This document shows positions 7,486 through 15,042 of a stretch of DNA of 23,248 nt, piece after piece. Position 1 is the stretch's first letter, and every line of letters starts with the position of its first letter. This DNA comes from JADFOB01 sp046753625 (GTDB lineage Bacteria > Planctomycetota > Phycisphaerae > UBA1845), in the NCBI GenBank assembly GCA_046753625.1, contig JBHHUB010000045.1, positions 1-23,248 of the forward strand. Reading direction: 5' to 3'. Under the pieces are notes generated by a model. The model ran no database searches. It worked only from the letters and a program-made list of their open reading frames with translations, and was not told where the DNA came from. The position numbers and the translations under genes were made by a program.

Positions 7486-9375
7486 TCAACCCTTGGGTGG
7501 TTTCTGCACCGGTCTTCGCTTCTTGGGAATCTCGATCGCCTCGGCGCCGCGGAGGTATTGGCCGGTAAGGCTCTTGCGCGACCTTTTGATTTTTTCAATC
7601 GAGCCGGCGGCCACGACGTGCCCGCCGCGGACGCCCGGGCCGGGGCCGAAGTCGACGATGTGGTCGGCGGTGCGCATGGTCTGCTCGTCGTGCTCGACGA
7701 CGACCACCGTGTTGCCCATGTCACGCAAACGGCATAGAGAATCGAGCAACCGCTTGTTGTCGCGCGGATGCAATCCGATGCTCGGTTCGTCAAGAATGTA
7801 CAGCACGCCGACCAATCCCGCGCCGATCTGGCTCGCCAGGCGAATGCGCTGCGACTCGCCCCCCGAAAGCGTCGGGGCCGCCCGATCCAGCGTCAGGTAT
7901 TCCAACCCGACGTCACAGAGGAACTTGAGGCGCCCTTGGATTTCTTTCAGTGCATCGCCGGCGATCGTTTGTTCGACGGGCTTGAGCTCGATCGCCTCAA
8001 AAAACGCGGCGGCTTCGCGGATGGCCATCGCGGAAACCGCATGGATGTTGAGGCCGCCGAGGCGAATCGCCAGCGCTTGGGCGTTGACGCGTGCCCCGCG
8101 GCATGCGCTGCACTGGGCTTTGCGCATGTACTTTTCGTAATACGCGCGCACCATGGGCGATCGCGCTTTGCGGTGTTTGTCGCGCAGATCGGCGATGACG
8201 CCGCCGAACGTGCCGCCGTGCCGGAATACGCCCCCGCGCGTACGCCATTCATAAGTCAGGTGTACCGAGCCCAACCCGAAGAGCAAGGCATCCCTGGCTT
8301 TGTTGGGAAGCTTGGCCCAGGGCGTTTTCAAGTCGAATCCGACGTGCTCGGCTACGGATCTGAAGATGTGACGACGCCAGCGACCGATCCGCGTGCGCAT
8401 CGGCTGGACGGCGAGGTTCAGAAACGATTTTCGCCGGTCCGGTACGAGCAGGTCCGGATCGAAATCGTACGTAGTACCGAGTCCGTGGCATTGCAAACAC
8501 ATGCCGGCCGGGGCGTTGAAGCTGAGCATCTGCGGCGAGGGCGGTTCAAAGCTTAGATCGCACGGTCCGCACGCGTATCGGCTCGACAGGAGCCAATCGC
8601 CGGGGCGCCGGCTCGTTCCGCGCCGTCGGCCGGGCGGTTTGGGCTCGCCCGGCGTCGGCGCGGTCTGGACGATCAAGGTTTCGTCGCCAAGCCGCAAGGC
8701 GTTTTCGACCGCCTCGGCGATGCGTGGGCGGGCCGACGGGCTGATCGTGATTCGATCCACGACGATCTCGATGTCGTGGGCTTTGTAACGCGACAGCGCC
8801 GGCGGCGAAGCCAGCGCGACCACCGCGCCGTCGACGCGAGCGCGGGCGTAGCCCCGGCGGAGCATCTCTTCAAACCAATCGCGGTATTCGCCCTTTTGTC
8901 CGCGAATGACGGGCGCCAGGATCATCGCTTGGGTCTTGGGCGGCAGGTCGAGAATCCTGGCGACCAGTTGATCCCGCGTTTGTGCGCTGATCGGCGTGCC
9001 GCATTGCGGGCAATGCTGCCGCCCGATGCGCGCGAATACGACGCGGAGGTAGTCGTGAATCTGTGTGATCGTGCCGACCGTGCTGCGCGGGTTCCACCCG
9101 CCGGTCTTTTGCTGGATGGAAATGGCCGGGCTGAGGCCGGTGATCTTGTCGACGTCGGGCTTGGCGAGTTGGCCGAGAAACTGGCGCGCGTACGAGCTGA
9201 GTGATTCCAGGTATCGGCGTTGCCCTTCGGCGAAGAGCGTGTCGAAGGCGAAGCTGCTCTTGCCGCTTCCGGAAACGCCGGTCAGGCAGACAAGCTTGTT
9301 GCGCGGCAGCGTCAGCGAAACATCCCGCAGATTGTGCTCGCGGGCACCGGAGACCGTGATTCTTTGTGGCTCCAT
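7486..9375 (-). CDS. uvrA: UvrA N-terminal half, free-standing, 629 aa
   Basis: Carries the first ATPase half of UvrA and ends exactly where the inter-half linker of a normal UvrA would begin. Domains: Walker A GVSGSGKS 33-40; ESLSSYARQFLGQL 57-70; CPQC 122-125; UvrB-binding domain about 132-250, including MILAPVIRGQKGEYRDWFEE; zinc cysteines 269/272 and 293/296; CSAC 422-425; signature LSGGESQRI 503-511; Walker B ILDEPSIGLHPRDN 527-540; H-loop VVEHDE 559-564. All ATPase motifs look intact, so this is not a decayed fragment. The matching C-half opens the 1752-aa protein downstream; the two must associate to form a standard UvrA unit. The ATG has a weak ribosome site, and TATACT at 9421-9416 offers a -10. 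Confidence 0.93.
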   Translation of the reverse strand: MEPQRITVSGAREHNLRDVSLTLPRNKLVCLTGVSGSGKSSFAFDTLFAEGQRRYLESLSSYARQFLGQLAKPDVDKITGLSPAISIQQKTGGWNPRSTVGTITQIHDYLRVVFARIGRQHCPQCGTPISAQTRDQLVARILDLPPKTQAMILAPVIRGQKGEYRDWFEEMLRRGYARARVDGAVVALASPPALSRYKAHDIEIVVDRITISPSARPRIAEAVENALRLGDETLIVQTAPTPGEPKPPGRRRGTSRRPGDWLLSSRYACGPCDLSFEPPSPQMLSFNAPAGMCLQCHGLGTTYDFDPDLLVPDRRKSFLNLAVQPMRTRIGRWRRHIFRSVAEHVGFDLKTPWAKLPNKARDALLFGLGSVHLTYEWRTRGGVFRHGGTFGGVIADLRDKHRKARSPMVRAYYEKYMRKAQCSACRGARVNAQALAIRLGGLNIHAVSAMAIREAAAFFEAIELKPVEQTIAGDALKEIQGRLKFLCDVGLEYLTLDRAAPTLSGGESQRIRLASQIGAGLVGVLYILDEPSIGLHPRDNKRLLDSLCRLRDMGNTVVVVEHDEQTMRTADHIVDFGPGPGVRGGHVVAAGSIEKIKRSRKSLTGQYLRGAEAIEIPKKRRPVQKPPKG

Positions 9376-9415
9376 CGTGTTACACCGCCGGGAAGAGTGA
9401 GGTTCTCAGCCGGTC

Positions 9416-9444
9416 AGTATAGTTGGGGGACGTGGTGCCGACCA
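9416..9444 (-). promoter_or_regulatory. Candidate promoter for the uvrA cluster
   Basis: On the minus strand TATACT (9421-9416) makes a good -10, with a start near 9409 and a 34-nt leader to the ATG at 9375. The -35 position (TGGTCG, 17 bp upstream) matches poorly. I saw no convincing LexA-type operator here. Confidence 0.35.
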
Positions 9445-9591
9445 GCGGTGGGGCGGCGAGCGTTCGTGGATGCGCACAAGCAGGGAGCGTAATGTAGGCC
9501 AGCCGCCCTCGGTCGGGGGGTTCCAGAGACACAGCCGGGGGGGGGCGCTGTGCTGCAACGGAAGCTCTATCTAGGCCGCGTTGAGGTTGCG

Positions 9592-10203
9592 TTAAGAACC
9601 CCCGGCGATGTGGCGCCGGGTCTGCTCGTAGCTTAGCTGGAATACGCGCCAGTAGCCCTGGTCGCGGGCAAGTTTGACGATCAGCACCACTTGTTTTCGC
9701 ACATCTCCGCTCGGATCAGCCAACTCGATCAGGACATTGGTGGTCTCGTATTGCTGGTCGCCGATTTTTAGCGGTGGGGCGATCGCCGTGACCAGACGGG
9801 GCTCGGCCTGTGCCCATTCGAAGTCGAGATCTCCGACGTAGTAGCCGACGACCGGTGCCCAATGGTACACGATCTGATGAGTGAGTTCGTCGTCGGTGAA
9901 GCTCGTCTGGTTGCTCGCGGCGAGAAGGCCCGCAGCGCAGACGTCGAACGTCACATCCAGCGCCCGCTCTCGCTGCTGCTCATCGTGGGCAAGGAAATCC
10001 TCCCGCAGCGACCGCAAGAGCACGAAGGCGACTTTTTTCGCAGAGGCTTCCTTGTTCAGCGTCACGCCGTAATGGGAGACGGTGCGAACCTTGGGCGAGC
10101 GGATTTTCCGATCGCCGATACGCGTGTCGCGGCTGCAGCCGCCGCCGAGCAGCAGCAGCGCCGAGACACACCCTACCGTCAATAATTGGTGAGCTTGTTT
10201 CAT
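9592..10203 (-). CDS. Predicted lipoprotein, unknown function, 203 aa
   Basis: The N-terminus MKQAHQLLTVGCVSALLLLG is a lipoprotein signal, with Cys23 in LLGGGCS as the likely lipid-anchored residue. The lipobox is slightly atypical (Gly at -3), and Cys12 lies inside the hydrophobic stretch. The mature part is soluble alpha/beta with no motif I recognise; it includes the segment YHWAPVVGYYVGDLDFEWAQ. Start: the ATG lies only nine bases after a TAGACT -10 hexamer and has no Shine-Dalgarno, so initiation on a leaderless or near-leaderless mRNA is likely. It diverges from the HIT-family gene. Being a secreted lipoprotein is well supported; the role is unknown. Confidence 0.8.
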   Translation of the reverse strand: MKQAHQLLTVGCVSALLLLGGGCSRDTRIGDRKIRSPKVRTVSHYGVTLNKEASAKKVAFVLLRSLREDFLAHDEQQRERALDVTFDVCAAGLLAASNQTSFTDDELTHQIVYHWAPVVGYYVGDLDFEWAQAEPRLVTAIAPPLKIGDQQYETTNVLIELADPSGDVRKQVVLIVKLARDQGYWRVFQLSYEQTRRHIAGGS

Positions 10204-10212
10204 GGGTGGGGG

Positions 10213-10241
10213 AGTCTACCCGGATCGCTGCGCGCTGCCAA
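10213..10241 (-). promoter_or_regulatory. Strong promoter of the lipoprotein gene, apparently leaderless
   Basis: On the minus strand TTGGCA (10241-10236) and TAGACT (10218-10213) have ideal 17-bp spacing. The nine bases that follow are C-rich and lead straight into the ATG at 10203. Purine starts are possible at 10207 or at the A of the ATG, leaving 0-4 nt of leader. Confidence 0.65.
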
Positions 10242-10255
10242 CACCGTGCGTTTTG

Positions 10256-10284
10256 TTGTCTGGCGGGCCTGCTCCGGATACACT
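10256..10284 (+). promoter_or_regulatory. Promoter of the HIT-dGTPase pair
   Basis: TTGTCT (10256-10261) and TACACT (10279-10284) are 17 bp apart. A start near 10291 leaves about 27 nt to the HIT-family ATG at 10318. It stands back to back with the lipoprotein promoter, with 14 bp between the two -35 boxes. Confidence 0.6.
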
Positions 10285-10317
10285 CACACATGGGTCAACC
10301 TGGCGAGGGCTGGTATC

Positions 10318-10824
10318 ATGGCTGAGGCGAACAAGAATCTCTGGGCACCCTGGCGCATGGAGTACATTCGCTCCCTGTCCGACGAAGTGCAGGCCAGGGG
10401 CTGCTTCCTGTGCCGCTATTGGGGGCATCCCGACGCCGACGCCGAGAATCACGTTGTCTCGCGTGGCCGCGAAACCTTCGTCGTCATGAATCGATTCCCC
10501 TACACGAACGGGCATCTCATGGTGGCGACGGCCCACCATGACGGCGGCCTTTCGAGCCTCTCCAGCGAGGCGTTCACCGAAATGATGGAGATGATCCGGG
10601 ACGCGGTGGGGTTGCTGGAACGGGTGGTCAAGGCGCAGGGGTTCAACATCGGGTTCAATGTCGGATTGTGCGCGGGGGCGGGCCTGCCGGACCATCTGCA
10701 CGCCCATATTGTTCCGCGCTGGTCCGGAGATACCAACTACATGGCCGTGCTCGGGGATGTTCGCGTTGTGCCGGATTCCTTGGATGCACTCTACAAAGAA
10801 CTGGTCGCCGCAGCCAAGAGCTAA
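10318..10824 (+). CDS. HIT-family nucleotide hydrolase/phosphorylase (Ap4A type), 168 aa
   Basis: Histidine-triad proteins cleave nucleoside phosphates or dinucleoside polyphosphates such as Ap4A. The triad HLHAHIVPRW has His126, His128 and His130; His128 or its equivalent forms the covalent nucleotidyl intermediate in the family. The N-terminus LWAPWRMEYI and CFLC (29-32, probably zinc-binding with a downstream His) match the bacterial Ap4A phosphorylase-like branch. The fold segment RFPYTNGHLMVATAHH is also typical. The ATG at 10318 is preceded by GAGGG. The frame is open further upstream, but that would place the start ahead of the promoter. The dGTPase-like gene follows after 86 nt and is probably co-transcribed. 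Exact substrate is not readable from sequence. Confidence 0.92.
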   Translation: MAEANKNLWAPWRMEYIRSLSDEVQARGCFLCRYWGHPDADAENHVVSRGRETFVVMNRFPYTNGHLMVATAHHDGGLSSLSSEAFTEMMEMIRDAVGLLERVVKAQGFNIGFNVGLCAGAGLPDHLHAHIVPRWSGDTNYMAVLGDVRVVPDSLDALYKELVAAAKS

Positions 10825-10910
10825 CGCCCTGCCCGAAGCGGGGAGGCCCCCAGTACGTCAAGTTGCGGGCTTGAAGGTCGTGCGGTAGCGGGGCCGGTCC
10901 CGAAATATCC

Positions 10911-12026
10911 ATGAAAGCATCCAGGGGAGATCGGGACATCGCTGCGAAAACCACGGCCGAGCCTGCGTCGGCTCGGGCGTTTGGGGAGCCGCCGGATCCG
11001 CTGAGGTCGCCTTACGCGCTGGATCGCCATCGAATTATCCAATCCACGGCCTTTCGCCGGCTGGAGGGCAAGACTCAGGTTTTCGCGCCATCCTGTCAGG
11101 ATCATTTTCGTACCCGCTTGACCCACACCATAGAAGTGAGTCAGTTGGCCCGTTTGCTGGCGGTGCGGCTGGGTGCCAATGAAGAGCTGGCCGAAGCGAT
11201 CGCCCTCGCACACGACCTCGGCCATCCTCCGTTCGGCCACGCCGGCGAAGCCGCTTTGGATCGGGCGATGACGGCCATCGGCGGATTCAACCATAACACG
11301 CATGCGCTTCGGGTCGTAGCGTACTTGGAACATCCCTTCCCGGCTTTTCGCGGCCTGAATCTCACGGCCGCAACGCGGGCGGGGCTCGCGAACCACAAGA
11401 CGCGGTACGATCACCCCAACGAACCTGAGGTGGCCGGTGATGCCGTCAGCCCATGTGCATCCATGGAAGCCCAGTTGGTATCTCTGGCCGACCGTATCGC
11501 CTACAGCGCCCACGATCTGGAAGATGCCCTTGGAGCGGGTCTGCTGGGACATGCCGAGCTGAGCCAAGTGGCGCTTTGGACCGAGTCTCTTACGAGAACG
11601 GGGTATCAACCCGTAGACAATGTCTATGCGGTTCGGCGGACGGTGCTCGATGGGTTGGTGGATGCCCTGGTGGCCGACGCCATCACCCACATGCGCGCCG
11701 CGTTTCGTGGCGCGTGCACGCGATCGCATCAGTCTCAAACGATTGGAGCCTTATCCGAGGCTATGGAAGCCAAGCTAGTCGCGCTGGAGGATTTTCTGGC
11801 CGCACATGTCTACGCCGCGTCTCCGGTGAAGGCGGCCGATGAGCTGGCGGTGGACATCGTTTCACGGCTCTTTGACGCGTTGGTCGCAGACGCTTCCGCC
11901 ATGCCGGAGCGGTTCCGGAAAAGGATTCCGGATCAAGGGGCTCCACGCGTGGTTGGGGATTACATTGCCGGAATGACCGATCGATTCTGTGAGAAGACCC
12001 ACGATCATATCCTCGGCAAACAGTAG
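10911..12026 (+). CDS. dgt: dGTPase-like HD-domain dNTP triphosphohydrolase, 371 aa
   Basis: Removes triphosphate from deoxynucleoside triphosphates and so affects dNTP pools. HD-domain metal ligands are visible: His72 (RLTHTIEVSQ), the HD pair at 101-102 with His105 and His110 (HDLGHPPFGHAGE), and FNHNTHALRV at 126-135. The N-terminal DRHRIIQSTAFRRLEGKTQV and the C-terminal DYIAGMTDRF are hallmarks of the dGTPase-like family. The length suits the shorter subgroup (about 370-400 aa), not E. coli Dgt (about 505 aa). The ribosome site before the ATG is weak. It lies 86 nt downstream of the HIT-family gene, and both products act on nucleotides. A convergent oxidoreductase gene follows. Confidence 0.92.
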   Translation: MKASRGDRDIAAKTTAEPASARAFGEPPDPLRSPYALDRHRIIQSTAFRRLEGKTQVFAPSCQDHFRTRLTHTIEVSQLARLLAVRLGANEELAEAIALAHDLGHPPFGHAGEAALDRAMTAIGGFNHNTHALRVVAYLEHPFPAFRGLNLTAATRAGLANHKTRYDHPNEPEVAGDAVSPCASMEAQLVSLADRIAYSAHDLEDALGAGLLGHAELSQVALWTESLTRTGYQPVDNVYAVRRTVLDGLVDALVADAITHMRAAFRGACTRSHQSQTIGALSEAMEAKLVALEDFLAAHVYAASPVKAADELAVDIVSRLFDALVADASAMPERFRKRIPDQGAPRVVGDYIAGMTDRFCEKTHDHILGKQ

Positions 12027-12075
12027 GCCGGCCAACCGTCGCAGGGAGTCTGGCGGGCTGAAGCCACGCGGATCA

Positions 12076-12091
12076 GGCGGCGGCCGCCGCC
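12076..12091. repeat. 16-bp GC palindrome between convergent genes
   Basis: GGCGGCGG and CCGCCGCC form a perfect palindrome in the 84-bp gap between the dGTPase-like gene and the oxidoreductase gene. There is no T run on either strand, so a terminator role is uncertain. The same gap holds the recurrent core GGCTGAAGCC at 12056-12065. Confidence 0.4.
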
Positions 12092-12110
12092 GTATGCTCA
12101 AAATGAAGCT

Positions 12111-13235
12111 CTAAATGTTGGCGCCATTGAAAAACGCCGTCCCCATTCGATCGGCCATGGCCTGGTTGGAGAAGATCAGCGGCAGGAGAAACTGCGTGTC
12201 GGTGTTCGGGCTGCGCAGATGATCCGCCAGTTCGATGCGCCATTTTGAATCGTAGCTCATCAGCACGTCTTGGGAGTACGTACTTTCCAGAGCCTCACGA
12301 ACCACTTGGGTGGCAATCTTCGCCGACCACATGGCCGGATAAACGCCCTCGTTGCTCGCTGCGGACACGAATCCGCCGGCATCGCCGATCAGCAAGGAGT
12401 GTTTGCCTACGTGCGAATCCAGTTCCAACGCTGCTGCCGCCGGGCTCCCAATCATGGGGGCCGTGGCCGCGGGGCGTGTGAGATCGACATCAATCAGACC
12501 ATGCTCGAGCGACAACTTGCAGAGGTTGATGAAAGCGGAAGTGGCCTGTTCCCGCTCGCCGGACCAATGGATCGAAATGGAGAGCCGGTCCGCCAGTCGG
12601 CAGATCGTTCCGAAACTTCCCCGCCGATCGAGCCCGAGAATGACGTGAACGCCGATTTTGGGCTTGAGTTTGGGGTCGCCTGCGGCCGCGTCAACGCGTG
12701 CTGACCAGAGCACCGACCCAAGGGACGCTTCACGGAACCCGCACTGCTGGACCAGCGGCGTACCCTGACCTGATGCCAGCAGCAACAATTTGCTTTCAAC
12801 AGTGCCGTCGTCTGCCTTGGACAGCGTAACACGGGATTCACTCAGTCGCACCTTGGTGACCGGCGAGCCCTCGAAAAGCTCAGCGCCTGCCTTGACGGCC
12901 GCGTTGGCCAGTGTCGTATACAGTTCACCGCCATTGACCAGGTAACCGGCAGGTTCGCTGAAGTGGGGGATCGCGCGTTTTGTGAAATCACCGCTGTGAA
13001 AGACGACATCGGTGAACGTGCGCGCACCGGCCTTCTTGAGCTTAACGCCGATCTCCTCCATCAGCGGGGCCAGTTTGGCTCCCAGCCATACGCATGCAGC
13101 GCTGGATCGGGGCAAGCGTTTCGCTTCTATCAGTGCTACACGATGATGTTGCTTTGCCAGTAGGGCAGCCGCAAACGAACCGGCCGGACCCGCTCCGCAG
13201 ACTGCAACATCGAATACGTCGTCGCCTTTGGCCAT
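12111..13235 (-). CDS. FAD-dependent oxidoreductase, geranylgeranyl-reductase-like, 374 aa
   Basis: Flavoprotein of the p-hydroxybenzoate-hydroxylase / geranylgeranyl-reductase superfamily. The N-terminal Rossmann motif CGAGPAGS (13-20) binds the ADP part of FAD, followed by an acidic residue at the end of strand two (VALIEAKR). The second FAD motif, GDAGGFVSAASNEGVYPAMW (284-303), has the form usual for geranylgeranyl-reductase and digeranylgeranylglycerophospholipid-reductase relatives. Substrate cannot be told; lipid or isoprenoid double-bond reduction and halogenase-like chemistry are alternatives. No membrane segment is seen. The ATG at 13235 follows a weak GAAGGCG ribosome site and a plausible promoter at 13303-13330. 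It is divergent from the ABC ATPase gene. Confidence 0.85.
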   Translation of the reverse strand: MAKGDDVFDVAVCGAGPAGSFAAALLAKQHHRVALIEAKRLPRSSAACVWLGAKLAPLMEEIGVKLKKAGARTFTDVVFHSGDFTKRAIPHFSEPAGYLVNGGELYTTLANAAVKAGAELFEGSPVTKVRLSESRVTLSKADDGTVESKLLLLASGQGTPLVQQCGFREASLGSVLWSARVDAAAGDPKLKPKIGVHVILGLDRRGSFGTICRLADRLSISIHWSGEREQATSAFINLCKLSLEHGLIDVDLTRPAATAPMIGSPAAAALELDSHVGKHSLLIGDAGGFVSAASNEGVYPAMWSAKIATQVVREALESTYSQDVLMSYDSKWRIELADHLRSPNTDTQFLLPLIFSNQAMADRMGTAFFNGANI

Positions 13236-13302
13236 GTCGAACCGTACGCCTTCCTTCGCTGCGCATCCAGCGAACCTTGACTCTCACTGAGCAGACCGTA
13301 AC

Positions 13303-13330
13303 AGTATGCGGACGCCGCGCGCGACCGCAA
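13303..13330 (-). promoter_or_regulatory. Candidate promoter of the FAD oxidoreductase gene
   Basis: On the minus strand TTGCGG (13330-13325) and CATACT (13308-13303) are 16 bp apart. Transcription would start near 13296, about 60 nt before the ATG. Confidence 0.45.
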
Positions 13331-13460
13331 GGCGCGTTTTTCCGGGTGAGCGGCATCCTTGCATGCCTCACCGCCGAGTCTGCGGCATTTCGGCCGTGTT
13401 GAACCGGACCGACCGTGCTTCCTAGCGGTGGGAAGGCACAGCGGAGGGAGCGGAGTCGCT

Positions 13461-14588
13461 TTGTTGGCCTCGGTATCTTTGGATCAGGTAAGCAAGTTTT
13501 TCGGACGCCACGGCGATGGGGTTGCGGCTGTTTCGGACCTGTCGTTCGAGGTTCCCGATGGCTCGCTGATGGTGCTCGTGGGGCCGTCCGGGTGTGGGAA
13601 AACCACGACCCTGCGCTTGGTTGCGGGTCTCGAGCGCAGCGACAGCGGCACAATCAAGATCGGTGGGTGTGTCGTCAATGATGTTCCGCCCCATCTGCGC
13701 GACGTGAGCATGGTGTTCCAGGATCTTGCGCTCTATCCGCACATGATGGTATGCGAAAACATCGGCTTCGGACTGAAAATGCGAAAAACGTCGAGCGCCC
13801 GGCGCATCAAGCGAGTGCGTGAGGTTGCCGACGCGCTTGGCATCGCGGATCTCCTGCTACGGCGACCGGACTCCTTATCCGGCGGACAGCGGCAGCGCGT
13901 CGCGCTGGCTCGTGCCATGGTCCGGAGCCCCAAGGTGTTCTTGCTCGATGAGCCGCTTTCCAGCTTAGAGACTTCCTTGCGCGTGCCATTGCAACGCGAG
14001 TTGCGCGTGGTTCAAGAAAAGCTCGGCACGACCATGATCTACGTCACGCACGATCAGGAAGAAGCGATGCGACTGGCGGATCATCTAGCCGTGATGCACG
14101 ATGGAAGGATCCTGCAAGTGGGTACACCACAGGAAATCTACCGAAATCCCTCAGACCGAATCGTGGCCCGGCTTCTCGGCCATCCGCCGATTAACTTGCT
14201 GGACGTAGCATTCGGCGTTGAAGACGGCGTGGCGACCTTGCGGGGTTCGTTCGGTCGCTTCGTGCCGGCGCCGGACTTGGCCGCCGCGGCGCGCGATTCG
14301 GAGCAACGGGCTTGGGTTGCCGGCCTTCGTCCGGAGCACGTGCGCGTGGCGCGATCTCATGGGGAATCGGAAACACCGTGGCAGCCAATCGGAACCCTAC
14401 GCGTGCATTCGGTTGAAACGCTTGGTGATTGTAACCATGTGCATTTTCTGTATGGTGAAGGTGAGTTATTGACGGGGCGGTGTGATGGCGAAATGGCACC
14501 CGCACCCGGCGAACGGGTTGAGGTCGAAATCGATCCGCGAGGCTTGCACCTGTTCTTCGCCGATGAGCGCGGACAGCGCTTATCGTGA
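13461..14588 (+). CDS. ABC transporter ATPase, MalK/UgpC type, 375 aa
   Basis: Energises uptake by a sugar- or glycerol-phosphate-type ABC importer at the inner face of the membrane. Motifs: Walker A GPSGCGKT (41-48), Q-loop VFQDLALYPHM (from residue 85), signature LSGGQRQRVALARA (139-152), Walker B VFLLDEP (159-165), His switch VTHDQEEAM (His197), then a C-terminal OB-type regulatory domain including GLRPEHVRV. The D-loop reads SSLETS where SNLDA is usual, so Asp is replaced by Glu. Start: TTG at 13461 (or 13464) follows CGGAG at proper distance. An ATG at 13359 would add 34 unrelated residues. No permease or binding protein is in the window, so the partner is unknown. A small membrane protein follows. 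Confidence 0.9.
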   Translation: MLASVSLDQVSKFFGRHGDGVAAVSDLSFEVPDGSLMVLVGPSGCGKTTTLRLVAGLERSDSGTIKIGGCVVNDVPPHLRDVSMVFQDLALYPHMMVCENIGFGLKMRKTSSARRIKRVREVADALGIADLLLRRPDSLSGGQRQRVALARAMVRSPKVFLLDEPLSSLETSLRVPLQRELRVVQEKLGTTMIYVTHDQEEAMRLADHLAVMHDGRILQVGTPQEIYRNPSDRIVARLLGHPPINLLDVAFGVEDGVATLRGSFGRFVPAPDLAAAARDSEQRAWVAGLRPEHVRVARSHGESETPWQPIGTLRVHSVETLGDCNHVHFLYGEGELLTGRCDGEMAPAPGERVEVEIDPRGLHLFFADERGQRLS

Positions 14589-14668
14589 ATGGGTATCGAT
14601 CCCGGGAACCGACGATTGACGCGGACGTGAACCGTCAGGGGTGTTCTGCGAGAAGAGGAGGATTCAGT

Positions 14669-14845
14669 TTGTCCAAGAAATACTGGATTTCCGTAATTAT
14701 TGGCGCCACCGTCGCAGCGATTGTCGCCACGGTGGTCGCCAAGGCATTCGGCGTGAATTCCGGCGTGGCGTCGGGTATCGGTGGTAGCGTTGGCGGCGCA
14801 ATGGGCGCCGTCATCGGCGCCCGTAAATCAGCCAAGAAAAGCTGA
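14669..14845 (+). CDS. Small glycine-zipper membrane protein, 58 aa
   Basis: The product begins MSKKYWISVIIGATVAAIVA from a TTG codon preceded by a very good AGAGGAGGA ribosome site (14653-14661). One hydrophobic segment (about 7-25) is followed by a glycine-rich stretch, SGVASGIGGSVGGAMGAVIG, and a basic tail ARKSAKKS. The alternation of small residues resembles glycine-zipper membrane proteins; a specific function cannot be given. A GTG at 14585 overlapping the ABC ATPase stop is an alternative start, but the added 28 residues look non-coding. The gene lies 80 nt downstream of the ABC ATPase gene and could be co-transcribed with it. Confidence 0.65.
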   Translation: MSKKYWISVIIGATVAAIVATVVAKAFGVNSGVASGIGGSVGGAMGAVIGARKSAKKS

Positions 14846-15020
14846 CGCGTACGCTACTGGGCATCCGGGCACGCATCACGCGTGCGAACAGGTCCCGAGA
14901 GTCATAGGTGGTGTGTGGCACGGTGGCCCTCCGCGGTGTCCGGGTAACCGCTTCAGCCGAGGGCGGCTGGGCCACAATGTTGCCCGAGCACTGGTTCTCG
15001 GTGCGGACCCAAGCCGGATA

Positions 15021-15042
15021 AGGGCGCCGGGGACGGCGCCCT
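15021..15042 (-). terminator. Hairpin at the 3' end of trpD
   Basis: AGGGCGCC and GGCGCCCT (8 bp) enclose a 6-nt loop, and the hairpin overlaps the trpD stop codon. On the minus strand it is followed by TTAT only. On the plus strand it is followed by ATTGGTTTCCTGTTTT. It lies between convergent genes and may serve both, but lacks a clean T run. Confidence 0.4.

Noticed and set aside
7000..7490. Programmed frameshift joining the two UvrA genes
   Set aside because: The 629-aa frame, the small ORF and the 1752-aa frame are in three different frames, with 104 nt between the last two. No slippery site was seen.
7486..9375. The free UvrA N-half as a truncated pseudogene
   Set aside because: All ATPase, UvrB-binding and zinc motifs are intact, and the missing C-half is supplied by the next gene.
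9537..9545. Run of nine G as a phase-variable tract
   Set aside because: It lies in a non-coding gap downstream of the lipoprotein and is not positioned in a promoter or coding start that it could switch.
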